Assembly: GCF_027531815.1 (NCBI RefSeq)
Contig: NZ_JAPZSK010000014.1
Span: 1-64,000, forward strand
From: Gemmatimonas sp.
Lineage (GTDB): Bacteria > Gemmatimonadota > Gemmatimonadetes > Gemmatimonadales > Gemmatimonadaceae
Direction: 5' to 3'
Length of the DNA stretch: 64,000 nt
Numbering within the stretch: the first letter of the stretch is position 1; every line of letters starts with the position of its first letter. The translations under genes and the position numbers were made by a program. The notes under the pieces are model-generated. The model saw only the letters and a program-made list of their open reading frames with translations. It was not told the DNA's origin and ran no database searches. This document shows positions 44,809-53,524 of the stretch, in pieces.

Positions 44809-45981
44809 CTAGAGATAGCGGGTAATGGGGTACCGCTTGGACGCCCGCACGCGCGCGTACCACTGGGCCGGCCGGTACAGCACGGCGAGCGTCACGGCCA
44901 CGAACGGAAAGGTCAGCCAGAGCGGGTAGCTGAACTCCGCCGGGATGCCGGTAATGGTTGCGCGAAAGTCGAAGGCTGACCACGGATACCCGGCCGCGAG
45001 CGCCATCAGCAACCCGGCCGCATGCAGGAAGTACAGATGCGCCAGGTACAGGAACATGGGGACCTGCCCGAGCGTGCGCAGCGGCGCCGTCCAGGCCGGC
45101 GTGCCGCGGTCCCACCATGCCAGCAGCAACAGCGCCGGTCCCACGGTCATGAGCACGAAGCTGAGCGACATGGGGTACTTCGTGGTGTTCAATGCCGCCA
45201 TCACGTTACCGGCCAGGCTCGCGCCGTACGTGGCCACATGCAGATCGCCGTACACATTGCTGCTGCGCAGCACCACGAAGAGCGCGATCATGGCGGCGCC
45301 GCCGCGCATCAGCCACACGGCACGCTGCGCCGGGGCCACCGTGCGGTACCAGCGGCCAAGCGCCTCGCCGAGCAGCACCAGCCCGATCATGGGCAGCACG
45401 GGGTACGATGTACGAACGGCCGCATCCCCCCACAACGGCATCACCTGGCGATCGTGCAGAATGGCCCAGCTCCAATGCAGCCACGGGGGCGAAGTGGGAT
45501 GCCACGCGTCCAGCGCGTTATGCCCTGCCACACAAAGCAGACCCACGACGACCCGTGCCTGCGCGGGCACCCGCTGCAGGAGGCCGAGCACGATCAGGCT
45601 CACGCCGATCCCCCAGATCACCTGCGCGTAGCGCAACGGCCAGACGAACGAGAAGGTCCACGCGAACTGGATGACGGTGAACTCGAGCGCGATGAGAACA
45701 AGTCCGCGCGTGATCGTTGTCCACTGCCAAGCCGGCATCGGCGCGCCAGCCCGCGCCTGAAGCCCCACGGACATGCCGGCCAGCAGGGTGAACACCGGGG
45801 CGCAGAAGTGCGTGACCCAGCGCATCCAGAACAGCAGCGGCGAGATCCCCTCCAGCACCATCGGATCGGCAACGCCTGGCCCCCGCGCATATTCGCGCGC
45901 ATGATCGAGCACCATGATCACGATGACCAGCCCGCGCAGGACGTCGATGGCGTCTGCGCGCTTCCGGGTCTCGTCAGTCAC
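44809..45981 (-). CDS. DUF1624/HGSNAT-like multi-pass membrane protein
   Basis: The 390-residue integral membrane protein has about ten helices. The start RADAIDVLRGLVIVIMVLDHAREYA is the family hallmark of DUF1624 and heparan-alpha-glucosaminide N-acetyltransferase-like proteins, with the conserved D-H near residue 26 proposed to take part in acyl transfer. WVTHFCAPVFTLLAGMSVGLQAR follows. These proteins probably acylate sugars across the membrane; substrate unknown. A GTG start directly abuts the stop of the TonB receptor upstream, so they are co-transcribed and possibly coupled. Confidence 0.8.
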   Translation of the reverse strand: MTDETRKRADAIDVLRGLVIVIMVLDHAREYARGPGVADPMVLEGISPLLFWMRWVTHFCAPVFTLLAGMSVGLQARAGAPMPAWQWTTITRGLVLIALEFTVIQFAWTFSFVWPLRYAQVIWGIGVSLIVLGLLQRVPAQARVVVGLLCVAGHNALDAWHPTSPPWLHWSWAILHDRQVMPLWGDAAVRTSYPVLPMIGLVLLGEALGRWYRTVAPAQRAVWLMRGGAAMIALFVVLRSSNVYGDLHVATYGASLAGNVMAALNTTKYPMSLSFVLMTVGPALLLLAWWDRGTPAWTAPLRTLGQVPMFLYLAHLYFLHAAGLLMALAAGYPWSAFDFRATITGIPAEFSYPLWLTFPFVAVTLAVLYRPAQWYARVRASKRYPITRYL

Positions 45982-48282
45982 TCAGCGGTCGAGCGTGAGC
46001 GTCAGGAACAGTGCGCGGGCGGAAGCGGGCGAATGCAGCGTCTGGGCGCCGTCCCACCACACGTACTCCATGTAGCGGTCGAACAGGTTGGTGACACCCA
46101 ATCCCACGGCGGCCGCACGCCAACGCCACGACACGTCGGCGTTCACGGTGTGCATGCCGCCCCACCGGCCGCGGTCGTTCTGCTGCGTGAGGTGATAGTC
46201 ACCCTGGGCGTAGGCCCACGCCGAGGCCGTGATGCCGGCACGCGGCGCCCATTCCGCGCCGTACTTGACCGTCCACGACGGCACGTGGTTCAGCAGGTTC
46301 CCCTTCACGGCGGCGTTGCGCGCACCAGGTTCGGTGAGCTCCGCTCGCTGCGACGTGCCGGCCACCCAGAACTGCACCGCGTTCGAGACGCGCAGAGTGC
46401 TTTCGACATCCAGCCCCGCACGGCGGGTGCGTCCCACGTTCTCGCTATCACCCGAGTTGTCGAAGCGCAACCGCACCTCGTCGGAGGCGCGCTGTTCCCA
46501 GTAGCCCGCGCGCACCGACCAGGCGCTGGTGGGCTGGGCCACGAGACCCACTTCGGCACCATCGTTTACCGACGCCCGCAGGGGCGCCCGGCCATACGCG
46601 GCCACGCCCGTACCGATCTGGAAACCGCGCCCGTAGTTCGCGTAGGCACTCAGACGGTCATTCATGCGGATGCCCGCGCTCAGCTTCGGTTGCGTGATCG
46701 TGCCGTAGTCGAGGATGGGCAGCGTGCTGGGCGCCGGCAGGTTGTTGGTGAACGACCCGCGCAGCTGATCGGCGCGAATACCGGCCGACAGCGTCAGCCA
46801 TTCCGTGGGCGCCCCGCTCGCCTGCACGAACGCGCCGGCATTGTCGAGGGAGAAGTCGAAGTCGCGCAGCGTGGCCTGCCGCACGCGCTCGAGCGTGCGA
46901 AAGCGGAACTGCTCGTTGCGCTGCTGCTGCACATCCGCACCGCCGGTCAGCACGAACTGCTTGGCCGCCAGTCGGGCCGGACGCCACGTGGCCGTGGCAA
47001 TGGCACCCGTCTGGCGCTCGTCTTCGATGCGCTCCTGCTGGGCACCGGCCGCCGTGAAACGCACGTAGCGAATGCGATCGAACCGCTGCGTGTAGGCCTT
47101 GAGCGACCAGACCAGCGTCGCCGTCTGGCGCACGTCGAGATGCAGGCTGCCGTGATCACTGTCGACGGTGCCGCCGTCGGTCGACGAGAACGCCGGGGAG
47201 AACTGCGGCGTGCGGCGCGACTCGTTGCGCGTCAGGTAGCCCGGCGCGTCGGTGTCCAACCGATGCGTACGGGCAATGAGGCCCACGCGTACTCGCGCAC
47301 TGTCGGACGTGTAGAACCACTTGCCCGACGCGGTCCACTTGTCGGAAGCGGAGTTGGCGCGATACCCGTCCGACCGGCGGGCGCCCGCGAAGAGCGTCTG
47401 ACTGAAGCCGCCGGCCGTGACCCCACCGAGGACCTGCGCCTCCTGTGTGCCGAACGAGCCACCCTGCAAGCGCGAGGTCACGTAGGTGCCCGTCGCCTGC
47501 GCCGTCTCCACCGACACGTTCCCGGCGAGGTTGAACATGCCGAACCGTGGGTCGTTGGTGCCGCGCACCACGTCGATGCGCCCGATTTCCAGCGGGAACA
47601 GCGCGTTCATCTCGCTGACCCCGCTGTTCAGGTTTGACGGGATGCCATCGATGAGCAGCTTGGTGCTGGCGATCTCGCTTTCGGTATTGAAGCCGCGAAT
47701 GCCGATGTCACCCGACACAATGCCCTGGTTGAACTCGGCGCGATACACGCCGGGGACCTTGCGCAGCAGTTCCTGCGCAAAGGCCACGTTTTCGCGGGCA
47801 ATCTGATCGCCGCCGAGCACCGAGACCGCGCCCAGCAGCGCATCGGCGCCGGGATGCAGGTCACGCGAACCGGTGGTGCCACCAATGACCTGCACCGTGC
47901 TCAGCTGCTGCTGCCGAACCAGGCGCAGCCGGACCGGCGCGTCGCCCGTTGGCACCGTGACATCGAGGACGGCGGCCACGAACCCGATGGCGCGCGCCTG
48001 CAGCGTGAACCGCCCCAGCCCGGGCGCCTCGATTGCAAAGCGCCCCTCTGCGGCCGTGCGCCCCAGGACGAGGCGACCATTCGGATCGGTCAGGCGCAGC
48101 TCGGCCCCGACAATCGGCTTGCCGTCTGGATCGACCACCTGGCCGCGAATCGTCAGCCCCGAGATTCCCGCGACCGGGGACGGAGCCGTTTGGGCGTATG
48201 CAGGGGCAGGGGCAGCGGCAGTAGCGGCGGCGGCAACAACGACCGCGCCCAGGGCACGGAGAAAGCGCGATTGCGGATACAC
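45982..48282 (-). CDS. TonB-dependent outer-membrane receptor
   Basis: This 766-residue protein has a signal peptide (cleavage near AYAQ, residue 31) and a carboxypeptidase-regulatory-like domain (TIRGQVVDPDGKPIVGAELRLTDPNGRLV, about 43-120). The plug (GGDQIARENVAFAQELLRKVPGVYRAEFNQG, GIRGFNTES, LLIDGIPSN) and a 22-strand barrel ending in LFLTLTLDR follow. The plug resembles FecA-like ferric-siderophore receptors, but the ligand is not determinable. GTG start; no clear Shine-Dalgarno is seen upstream. The 225-bp divergent spacer to the kinase gene shows no Fur-like box that I can recognise. Confidence 0.88.
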   Translation of the reverse strand: MYPQSRFLRALGAVVVAAAATAAAPAPAYAQTAPSPVAGISGLTIRGQVVDPDGKPIVGAELRLTDPNGRLVLGRTAAEGRFAIEAPGLGRFTLQARAIGFVAAVLDVTVPTGDAPVRLRLVRQQQLSTVQVIGGTTGSRDLHPGADALLGAVSVLGGDQIARENVAFAQELLRKVPGVYRAEFNQGIVSGDIGIRGFNTESEIASTKLLIDGIPSNLNSGVSEMNALFPLEIGRIDVVRGTNDPRFGMFNLAGNVSVETAQATGTYVTSRLQGGSFGTQEAQVLGGVTAGGFSQTLFAGARRSDGYRANSASDKWTASGKWFYTSDSARVRVGLIARTHRLDTDAPGYLTRNESRRTPQFSPAFSSTDGGTVDSDHGSLHLDVRQTATLVWSLKAYTQRFDRIRYVRFTAAGAQQERIEDERQTGAIATATWRPARLAAKQFVLTGGADVQQQRNEQFRFRTLERVRQATLRDFDFSLDNAGAFVQASGAPTEWLTLSAGIRADQLRGSFTNNLPAPSTLPILDYGTITQPKLSAGIRMNDRLSAYANYGRGFQIGTGVAAYGRAPLRASVNDGAEVGLVAQPTSAWSVRAGYWEQRASDEVRLRFDNSGDSENVGRTRRAGLDVESTLRVSNAVQFWVAGTSQRAELTEPGARNAAVKGNLLNHVPSWTVKYGAEWAPRAGITASAWAYAQGDYHLTQQNDRGRWGGMHTVNADVSWRWRAAAVGLGVTNLFDRYMEYVWWDGAQTLHSPASARALFLTLTLDR

Positions 48283-48507
48283 AGGGGGGATAAAAAAGGA
48301 GACAGATGATAACGCGGGGAGCGTATCAGTAGCCGGCCCCTATGTCCACTCCGATTTCTGGAATGCAGGCCATCCCCCCTCGCTGCGGCCCGACGCCGCA
48401 CAGGACGTGGCATCCCCGGGTGCGGCCCCACCGCGATGCCGGCGCGCGGGGGGCCGCAATCCTATGCCCCTGCAACTCACCCCGTCCGTCTGCGTAGGTT
48501 GCGACAA

Positions 48508-50379
48508 ATGAGCCTGCCCGAATCCAGCGCCCCCGACGATCTGGCCGCCTTCCGCGCCGCCCTGCGTGGCCAGTATGCCATTCAGCGTGAACTCGGGCGG
48601 GGGGGCATGGGGATCGTGCTCCTGGGCCGGGATGAGCGGCTCGACCGCTTGGTCGCCATCAAGGTGCTGCCGCCGCACCTCGCGGTAGACGGCGACACGC
48701 GGGAGCGCTTCCTCCGCGAGGCCCGCATGGCCGCGCAGCTGTCGCACCCCAACATCGTGCCGGTATATCGCGCCGATGAGCTCGGCGGCTACGCGTTCTT
48801 TGCCATGGGCTTCGTGGACGGCGAAACGCTGGGCGATCGCATCCGTGATCGCGGCACCCTCCCGGCCGGGGAGGTCGTGCGCGTGTTGCGCGAGGTGGCC
48901 TGGGCGCTGGCGTACGCGCATGCCCGCAGCATCGTGCATCGGGACATCAAGCCGGACAACATCCTGCTCGAACGGGCGTCGGGGCACGCGATCGTGAGCG
49001 ATTTCGGCATCGCGCGCGCCGACTTCAATCCCGCGCTCACGCAGGACGGCCTCGTGTTGGGCACGGTGCACTTCATGAGCCCCGAACAGGCGAGCGGGGA
49101 AACGCTCGATGGCCGCAGTGACCTGTACGCGCTGGGTTGCATCGGCTTTCTCGCGCTCGCGGGGCGTCTCCCCTTCGAGGGGACGAGCCCGCAGGGGATC
49201 CTCGTGTCGCATGCCACCAAGGAGCCACCGAGCCTGCGGAGCGTGGCGCCCGGCGTGTCGCCAGCGCTGGCCGCCGTGATCGATCGCTGCCTGCGCAAGC
49301 GTCCCGCGGAACGCTTCGAAAATGGCGAGGCACTGGCCGAGGCGCTGGGGAAGGCGCTGCAGACCATGGATACCGAAGAATGCGATACGCCAGGCACCGC
49401 GGTGCTGTCGAGCGCTGAAGCCGCGGCCGTATGGCGCCGGGCCGCCGAGCTGCAGGCCGAGGCCGCCGAGCGCCTCGAGCAGCGCATGCGCACCGGCACC
49501 GAGACGCCGACGCTCATGCCGGGTACTACCGCCGGCACGATGGACAGCGCCGAGATGGGGACGGAACCCCGCGATGCCTACCGGCTGCGGGATGTCGAAG
49601 CGGCAGCCGTTGAGGCCGGCATTTCGCAGCGCTATGTCGCGCTCGCCCTCGACGAACTCCGGGCTCAGCCCGGTGCGGTGGCCGTCGCGCCGGACATCTC
49701 CGCGTTCAAGGAACGCTTCGCCACCCGCCTCCTCGGCACCGCGCAGCGCACGCTGTCCGTGACGCGCCGCTTCGCGTTGCCGCCGAGGGCAGCATTGTCG
49801 GCGCTGGGTCGCACCTGGCAGGGCTTCCCGTGGTCGCTTACCCTCCGCGATACCCTCGGCGGGCACCCCCTCGACGGTGGGGTCATGGTGTTCGACCTCC
49901 CCGGGATGACCTCAAACACCGACTACAAGTGGACGTGGACGCGTTACGGCGTCTACGTGCCGCAGGTGCGAGCGTCGCTGGCTGCGGTGGCCGGTGATTC
50001 GCGCGCCTGCGAGGTCACCATGGCCATCGACCTGCGCGCTGGCCTCGGGGTGAACCTGTGGGGCTACGGCCTCGTGGCCGGGGGCGGGGCCGGTCTGGCG
50101 GGGCTCTTGGGCGCCGTGGCCGGTAAGGCCGCCCTGGGACTGGCCGGCCTCACCCTCTTGGGCCCGGCCGCCGCCGCCGCGATCGTCGGCGGGGCGGCGC
50201 TGGCGGCGAGCAGCGGCCCGCTCTACCGGTGGGAGATCCGGAAGGCCGAGGCCGAGCTGCGTTCCGCCCTCGCCGCCATCGATGCCGGACTGCGCGCGCT
50301 TGACATCTTCGGTGAAGCCCCGCCGCCGTTGCCGCCACCTGCCAGCCATGGCGGGGGCGACCTGATCGGAATGGTCTGA
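48508..50379 (+). CDS. Hanks-type Ser/Thr protein kinase with a membrane-hairpin C-terminal domain
   Basis: In this 623-residue protein, residues about 20-285 are a complete kinase domain: GRGGMGIV loop, AIKVL with K52, HRDIKPDN catalytic loop, SDFGIA metal motif, SPEQ activation segment. From about 360 there is a short EAAAVEAGISQRYVALALDEL motif resembling a helix-turn-helix or SHOCT-like unit. A beta-rich domain follows, then a glycine/alanine-rich hydrophobic stretch (about 525-575: LVAGGGAGLAGLLGAVAGKAALGLAGL) that could form a membrane hairpin. There are no PASTA repeats. The ATG at 48508 fits the kinase N-terminus. No phosphatase is adjacent. Confidence 0.85.
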   Translation: MSLPESSAPDDLAAFRAALRGQYAIQRELGRGGMGIVLLGRDERLDRLVAIKVLPPHLAVDGDTRERFLREARMAAQLSHPNIVPVYRADELGGYAFFAMGFVDGETLGDRIRDRGTLPAGEVVRVLREVAWALAYAHARSIVHRDIKPDNILLERASGHAIVSDFGIARADFNPALTQDGLVLGTVHFMSPEQASGETLDGRSDLYALGCIGFLALAGRLPFEGTSPQGILVSHATKEPPSLRSVAPGVSPALAAVIDRCLRKRPAERFENGEALAEALGKALQTMDTEECDTPGTAVLSSAEAAAVWRRAAELQAEAAERLEQRMRTGTETPTLMPGTTAGTMDSAEMGTEPRDAYRLRDVEAAAVEAGISQRYVALALDELRAQPGAVAVAPDISAFKERFATRLLGTAQRTLSVTRRFALPPRAALSALGRTWQGFPWSLTLRDTLGGHPLDGGVMVFDLPGMTSNTDYKWTWTRYGVYVPQVRASLAAVAGDSRACEVTMAIDLRAGLGVNLWGYGLVAGGGAGLAGLLGAVAGKAALGLAGLTLLGPAAAAAIVGGAALAASSGPLYRWEIRKAEAELRSALAAIDAGLRALDIFGEAPPPLPPPASHGGGDLIGMV

Positions 50380-50409
50380 GCAGGCGACGACTGGATTTTC
50401 TCTTATCAC

Positions 50410-50431
50410 TGAGATACATTACACTATCTCA
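50410..50431. promoter_or_regulatory. Inverted repeat upstream of the pirin gene
   Basis: Half-sites TGAGATA (50410-50416) and TATCTCA (50425-50431) are separated by eight AT-rich bases and end 14 bp before the GTG start. The site is AT-rich in a GC-rich background, an operator-like arrangement. The regulator is not encoded next to it and cannot be named. Confidence 0.55.
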
Positions 50432-50445
50432 ACCCGGAGTCACCC

Positions 50446-51351
50446 GTGTCCATTCGTCCCGTCAAGCGCATCGTCACCGCCCAGCCCACCATGGAAGGGG
50501 CCGGTGTACACCTGCATCGTGGGTTCGGGTTCGGGGAAACCAGCGAAACCGATCCGTTCCTGCTTTTCGACGATTTCCGCGGCGACGACCCGCGGCAGTA
50601 TCAGGCGGGATTCCCCTGGCACCCGCATCGCGGCATCGAAACCATCACCTACGTCCTCGCCGGCAACGTCGAACACGCCGACTCCCTGGGCAATCGCGGC
50701 CTGCTCGGCGCGGGCGACGTGCAGTGGATGACCGCCGGCAGCGGTATCATCCACCACGAAATGCCGCAGGGCGACGCGCAAGGGCGCATGCACGGCTTCC
50801 AGCTGTGGGCCAACCTGCCCTCGGCGCAGAAAATGGTGGCGCCGCGCTATCAGGATGTGCAGGCCAAGGAGATCGCGGAAATCATCGACGATGACGGCAC
50901 CACGGTGCGCGTGATCTGCGGAGAATTCTGGGGGAAGCGCGGTCCCGTGGATGGCATTGCCGCCGACCCCTGCTACCTCGATGTGTCCGTGCCGGCCGGC
51001 GTGAGGAAGTCACTGCCGGTGGACGCGTATCGCAGCACCTTCGCCTACATTTTTCAGGGCAGCGGCACGTTCCGGCACGCCTCCGATCCCATGGGCGTGC
51101 TCACCGAGCGCACCGCGGGCAACGACGACGACCTGGTGCGCGACCGCAGCGGCAACCGATCACTCATTTTCTTCGACACGGGCGATGACGTGGTCGTGCG
51201 TGCCGGCGAAGAGGGGATCCGCTTCCTGCTGGTCAGCGGCACGCCCATCAAGGAACCCGTCGCATGGTATGGTCCGATCGTGATGAATACCCAGGCCGAG
51301 TTGCAGGAGGCGGTGCGCGAACTGCGCGCGGGCACGTTCATCAAGCATTGA
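50446..51351 (+). CDS. Pirin-family protein
   Basis: This 301-residue bicupin has the N-terminal cupin metal site visible in PWHPHRGIETITYVLAG (near residue 62) and SGIIHHEMPQG (near 103), matching the His/His/His/Glu iron site of pirins. Members include a quercetin 2,3-dioxygenase in E. coli and redox-responsive regulators; which applies here is unknown. The C-terminal cupin (LLVSGTPIKEPVAWYGPIVMNTQAEL) has the conserved P-x-x-x-x-G-P-F/I-V-M-N pattern. The GTG start has GGAG upstream. Expression is probably controlled through the inverted repeat at 50410. Confidence 0.88.
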   Translation: MSIRPVKRIVTAQPTMEGAGVHLHRGFGFGETSETDPFLLFDDFRGDDPRQYQAGFPWHPHRGIETITYVLAGNVEHADSLGNRGLLGAGDVQWMTAGSGIIHHEMPQGDAQGRMHGFQLWANLPSAQKMVAPRYQDVQAKEIAEIIDDDGTTVRVICGEFWGKRGPVDGIAADPCYLDVSVPAGVRKSLPVDAYRSTFAYIFQGSGTFRHASDPMGVLTERTAGNDDDLVRDRSGNRSLIFFDTGDDVVVRAGEEGIRFLLVSGTPIKEPVAWYGPIVMNTQAELQEAVRELRAGTFIKH

Positions 51352-51383
51352 CGCCGTTGGTTTCTTCCCCTTGACCGAACATC

Positions 51384-52127
51384 ATGGTTCGCCTCTCCCT
51401 CCCCATGGCGCTCGCGCTTTCGGCTTGCACGGCGCTCGCGCAGGATGCACCCAAGAAGAACCTCGAGTTCTCCGGCACCGCCGGCTTCGCCCAAACGAGC
51501 GGCAACGCGAGCGCCATCAGCACCAACTTCGGCAACAAGGTCAAGTACACCGCCAAGGGGTGGACGCTCAACGAGGATCTCGCGTTCTTCTACGGCGAAG
51601 CCAATGACGACGTGAACGCGAACTTCTGGAACGGCGGCCTGCGCGCCGAACGGGCGCTGCATCCGCGTCTGGGCGTATTCGTGGCCACGCGCTTCGATCG
51701 CAACGTGCTGCAGGGGATCGCCAGCCGCTTCGAGGAAGGCTTCGGTCTCGACGCCAAGGTCATCGCCACCAAGCGCGATCAGCTCAACATGCAGTTCGGT
51801 GGCTCGCTCTTTCAGCAGCGCCTCACACCGGGGTCTACCGTGAGCGCCAGGCGCAATTTCCCGGCGGCGCGCCTGGGACTCGACTACAAGCACCTGTTCA
51901 CCGACCTCGCCTACCTGCAGCAGACGGGGGAGTATCTCCCCAATCTCGCCGAAAGCGGTACGTATCTGGTCAACACGGAAACCTCCCTCGTTGCGCCGCT
52001 CTCCAAGCGCCTCGCCGTGAAGCTCGGCTACGTCATCCGGTACAACAGCGCGCCGCCGGTCCGCAACGACGTGCCCCTCAAGACCACCGACACGTTCTTC
52101 TCCAGCGGCATCACATTTTCCTATTGA
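51384..52127 (+). CDS. DUF481 outer-membrane-like protein
   Basis: The 247-residue protein has a signal peptide (cleavage near ALAQD, residue 20). The mature sequence is that of DUF481, salt-induced outer-membrane-like proteins: FSGTAGFAQTSGNASAISTNFG, repeated amphipathic strands, and a terminal SSGITFSY with the C-terminal aromatic residue expected of an outer-membrane barrel. Function is unknown. It lies 32 bp after pirin on the same strand and is probably co-transcribed. Confidence 0.8.
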   Translation: MVRLSLPMALALSACTALAQDAPKKNLEFSGTAGFAQTSGNASAISTNFGNKVKYTAKGWTLNEDLAFFYGEANDDVNANFWNGGLRAERALHPRLGVFVATRFDRNVLQGIASRFEEGFGLDAKVIATKRDQLNMQFGGSLFQQRLTPGSTVSARRNFPAARLGLDYKHLFTDLAYLQQTGEYLPNLAESGTYLVNTETSLVAPLSKRLAVKLGYVIRYNSAPPVRNDVPLKTTDTFFSSGITFSY

Positions 52128-52140
52128 TATGCCGTCCTCG

Positions 52141-52167
52141 GCCCGGCGTTCGCACACGACGCCGGGC
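52141..52167 (+). terminator. Hairpin after the DUF481 gene
   Basis: A 9-bp perfect stem (GCCCGGCGT / ACGCCGGGC) with a 9-nt loop starts 13 bp after the stop codon. There is no T-run, but position and stem strength fit a terminator before the soxC-like gene. Confidence 0.55.
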
Positions 52168-52222
52168 ATGAGCGTACATTAGGCGCGCTGGCAGTTTACC
52201 TGCCCCCACTCCGGAGTTTCCC

Positions 52223-53524
52223 GTGGACGCGCCGCCAACCCCTTCCGATGCTTCGCCGCCGCGCGAATCGCACACGCGCGATTCGCGTACGGGCGATTCG
52301 CTCTCGCGACGCTCCCTGCTGCGCACCGGTGGTCTCCTCGCCGGGGCAGCGCTCACGCCGTCGTTGCTCGGCGCCGTGGCCCAGGACACCGTGCCCACGG
52401 CGGCGCCGCTGCCCGACCCCACGCGCACACCGGGTGCGCCCAGCGACTCGCTTGGCACCCGCTCCCCCTTCGAGACCCCGCGGCTCACGCCCGTGGGAGT
52501 CACCGGGGGATCGTCGTGGACGCCGCATCATCTGCTGCACGGTACCATCACGCCGGCCGACCTGCACTTTCAGCGCCATCACAACGGCATCCCGGCCATC
52601 GACCCGGCGCGGCATACCGTCACCATCCACGGCCTGGTCGAACGCCCACTCGAGTTCACCCTCGAGGAGTTGAAGCGATTTCCCTCCGTGACGCGCACCT
52701 GCTTCATCGAGTGTTCCGGCAATGGCGGGCGCGCGTGGAACAACCCCAAGCCCGAGATGTCCCCGCAGGTGGTGGACGGACTCACTAGCAACAGCGAGTG
52801 GACCGGTGTGGCCGTCTCCACGCTGCTGCGTGCGGTGGGCGCCAAGCCGAACGGAACGTGGGTCCTGGCGGAAGGCGGTGACGCCGCGGTGATGACGCGC
52901 AGCGTCCCCACCAGCAAGATGCTCGACGATGCGCTGCTGGTGTACGCGCAGAACGGGGAGGCGCTGCGTCCCGCCAACGGCTATCCGGTGCGACTGCTGC
53001 TCCCCGGGTGGGAAGGCAACATGTGCGTGAAGTGGCTACGGCGGCTCGAGGTCATGGACCAACCGGCCATGACGCGCGAGGAAACCTCCAAGTACACCGA
53101 TCCTTTGCCGGGCGGCCGGGCGCGTCAGTTCAGCTTCGTCATGGACGTGAAGTCGCTCATCACCTCGCCGTCGTACCCGGGCACGCTTCCCGGTCGTGGG
53201 TGGCACGCCATTCGTGGCCTCGCGTGGAGCGGTCGCGGCCCCATTACGCGTGTGGATGTATCCACTGATGGTGGGCGCACGTGGCACGCCGCCGCACTCC
53301 CCAACGGCGCGCCACCGCTGGCGCACACGCGCTTCGAGTATCTGTGGCAATGGGACGGCACACCGGCGCGCCTGCTCAGTCGCGCCGTAGACCAGACCGG
53401 AGCCGTGCAGCCGACCGCCGACGAATTTCGGCGCGTGCGCGGTGACGCACCGGGGTACCACTACACCGCCATTCGCGCGTGGGACGTGGCCGCCGATGGG
53501 ACCGTCACCTTTGGAGGGGGCTGA
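52223..53524 (+). CDS. soxC: SoxC-like molybdopterin sulfite oxidase family protein
   Basis: This 433-residue protein is exported by the Tat route (SRRSLLRTGGLLAGAAL near residue 30). The sulfite oxidase catalytic domain holds the molybdenum-ligating cysteine in CFIECSGNGGRAWNN (near 155) and GYPVRLLLPGWEGNMCVKWLRRLEV. The C-terminal dimerisation domain has IRGLAWSGRGPITRVDVSTDGGRTW. In sulfur oxidation SoxC pairs with cytochrome SoxD to oxidise sulfane sulfur; here a cytochrome c gene overlaps its stop by one base but no soxXYZAB genes are present, so a standalone sulfite dehydrogenase is at least as likely. GTG start. Confidence 0.85.
   Translation: MDAPPTPSDASPPRESHTRDSRTGDSLSRRSLLRTGGLLAGAALTPSLLGAVAQDTVPTAAPLPDPTRTPGAPSDSLGTRSPFETPRLTPVGVTGGSSWTPHHLLHGTITPADLHFQRHHNGIPAIDPARHTVTIHGLVERPLEFTLEELKRFPSVTRTCFIECSGNGGRAWNNPKPEMSPQVVDGLTSNSEWTGVAVSTLLRAVGAKPNGTWVLAEGGDAAVMTRSVPTSKMLDDALLVYAQNGEALRPANGYPVRLLLPGWEGNMCVKWLRRLEVMDQPAMTREETSKYTDPLPGGRARQFSFVMDVKSLITSPSYPGTLPGRGWHAIRGLAWSGRGPITRVDVSTDGGRTWHAAALPNGAPPLAHTRFEYLWQWDGTPARLLSRAVDQTGAVQPTADEFRRVRGDAPGYHYTAIRAWDVAADGTVTFGGG

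Noticed and set aside
45022-47637. 871-codon open frame on the plus strand crossing the DUF1624 and TonB receptor genes
   Set aside because: It spans two well-supported minus-strand genes and has shadow-like composition.
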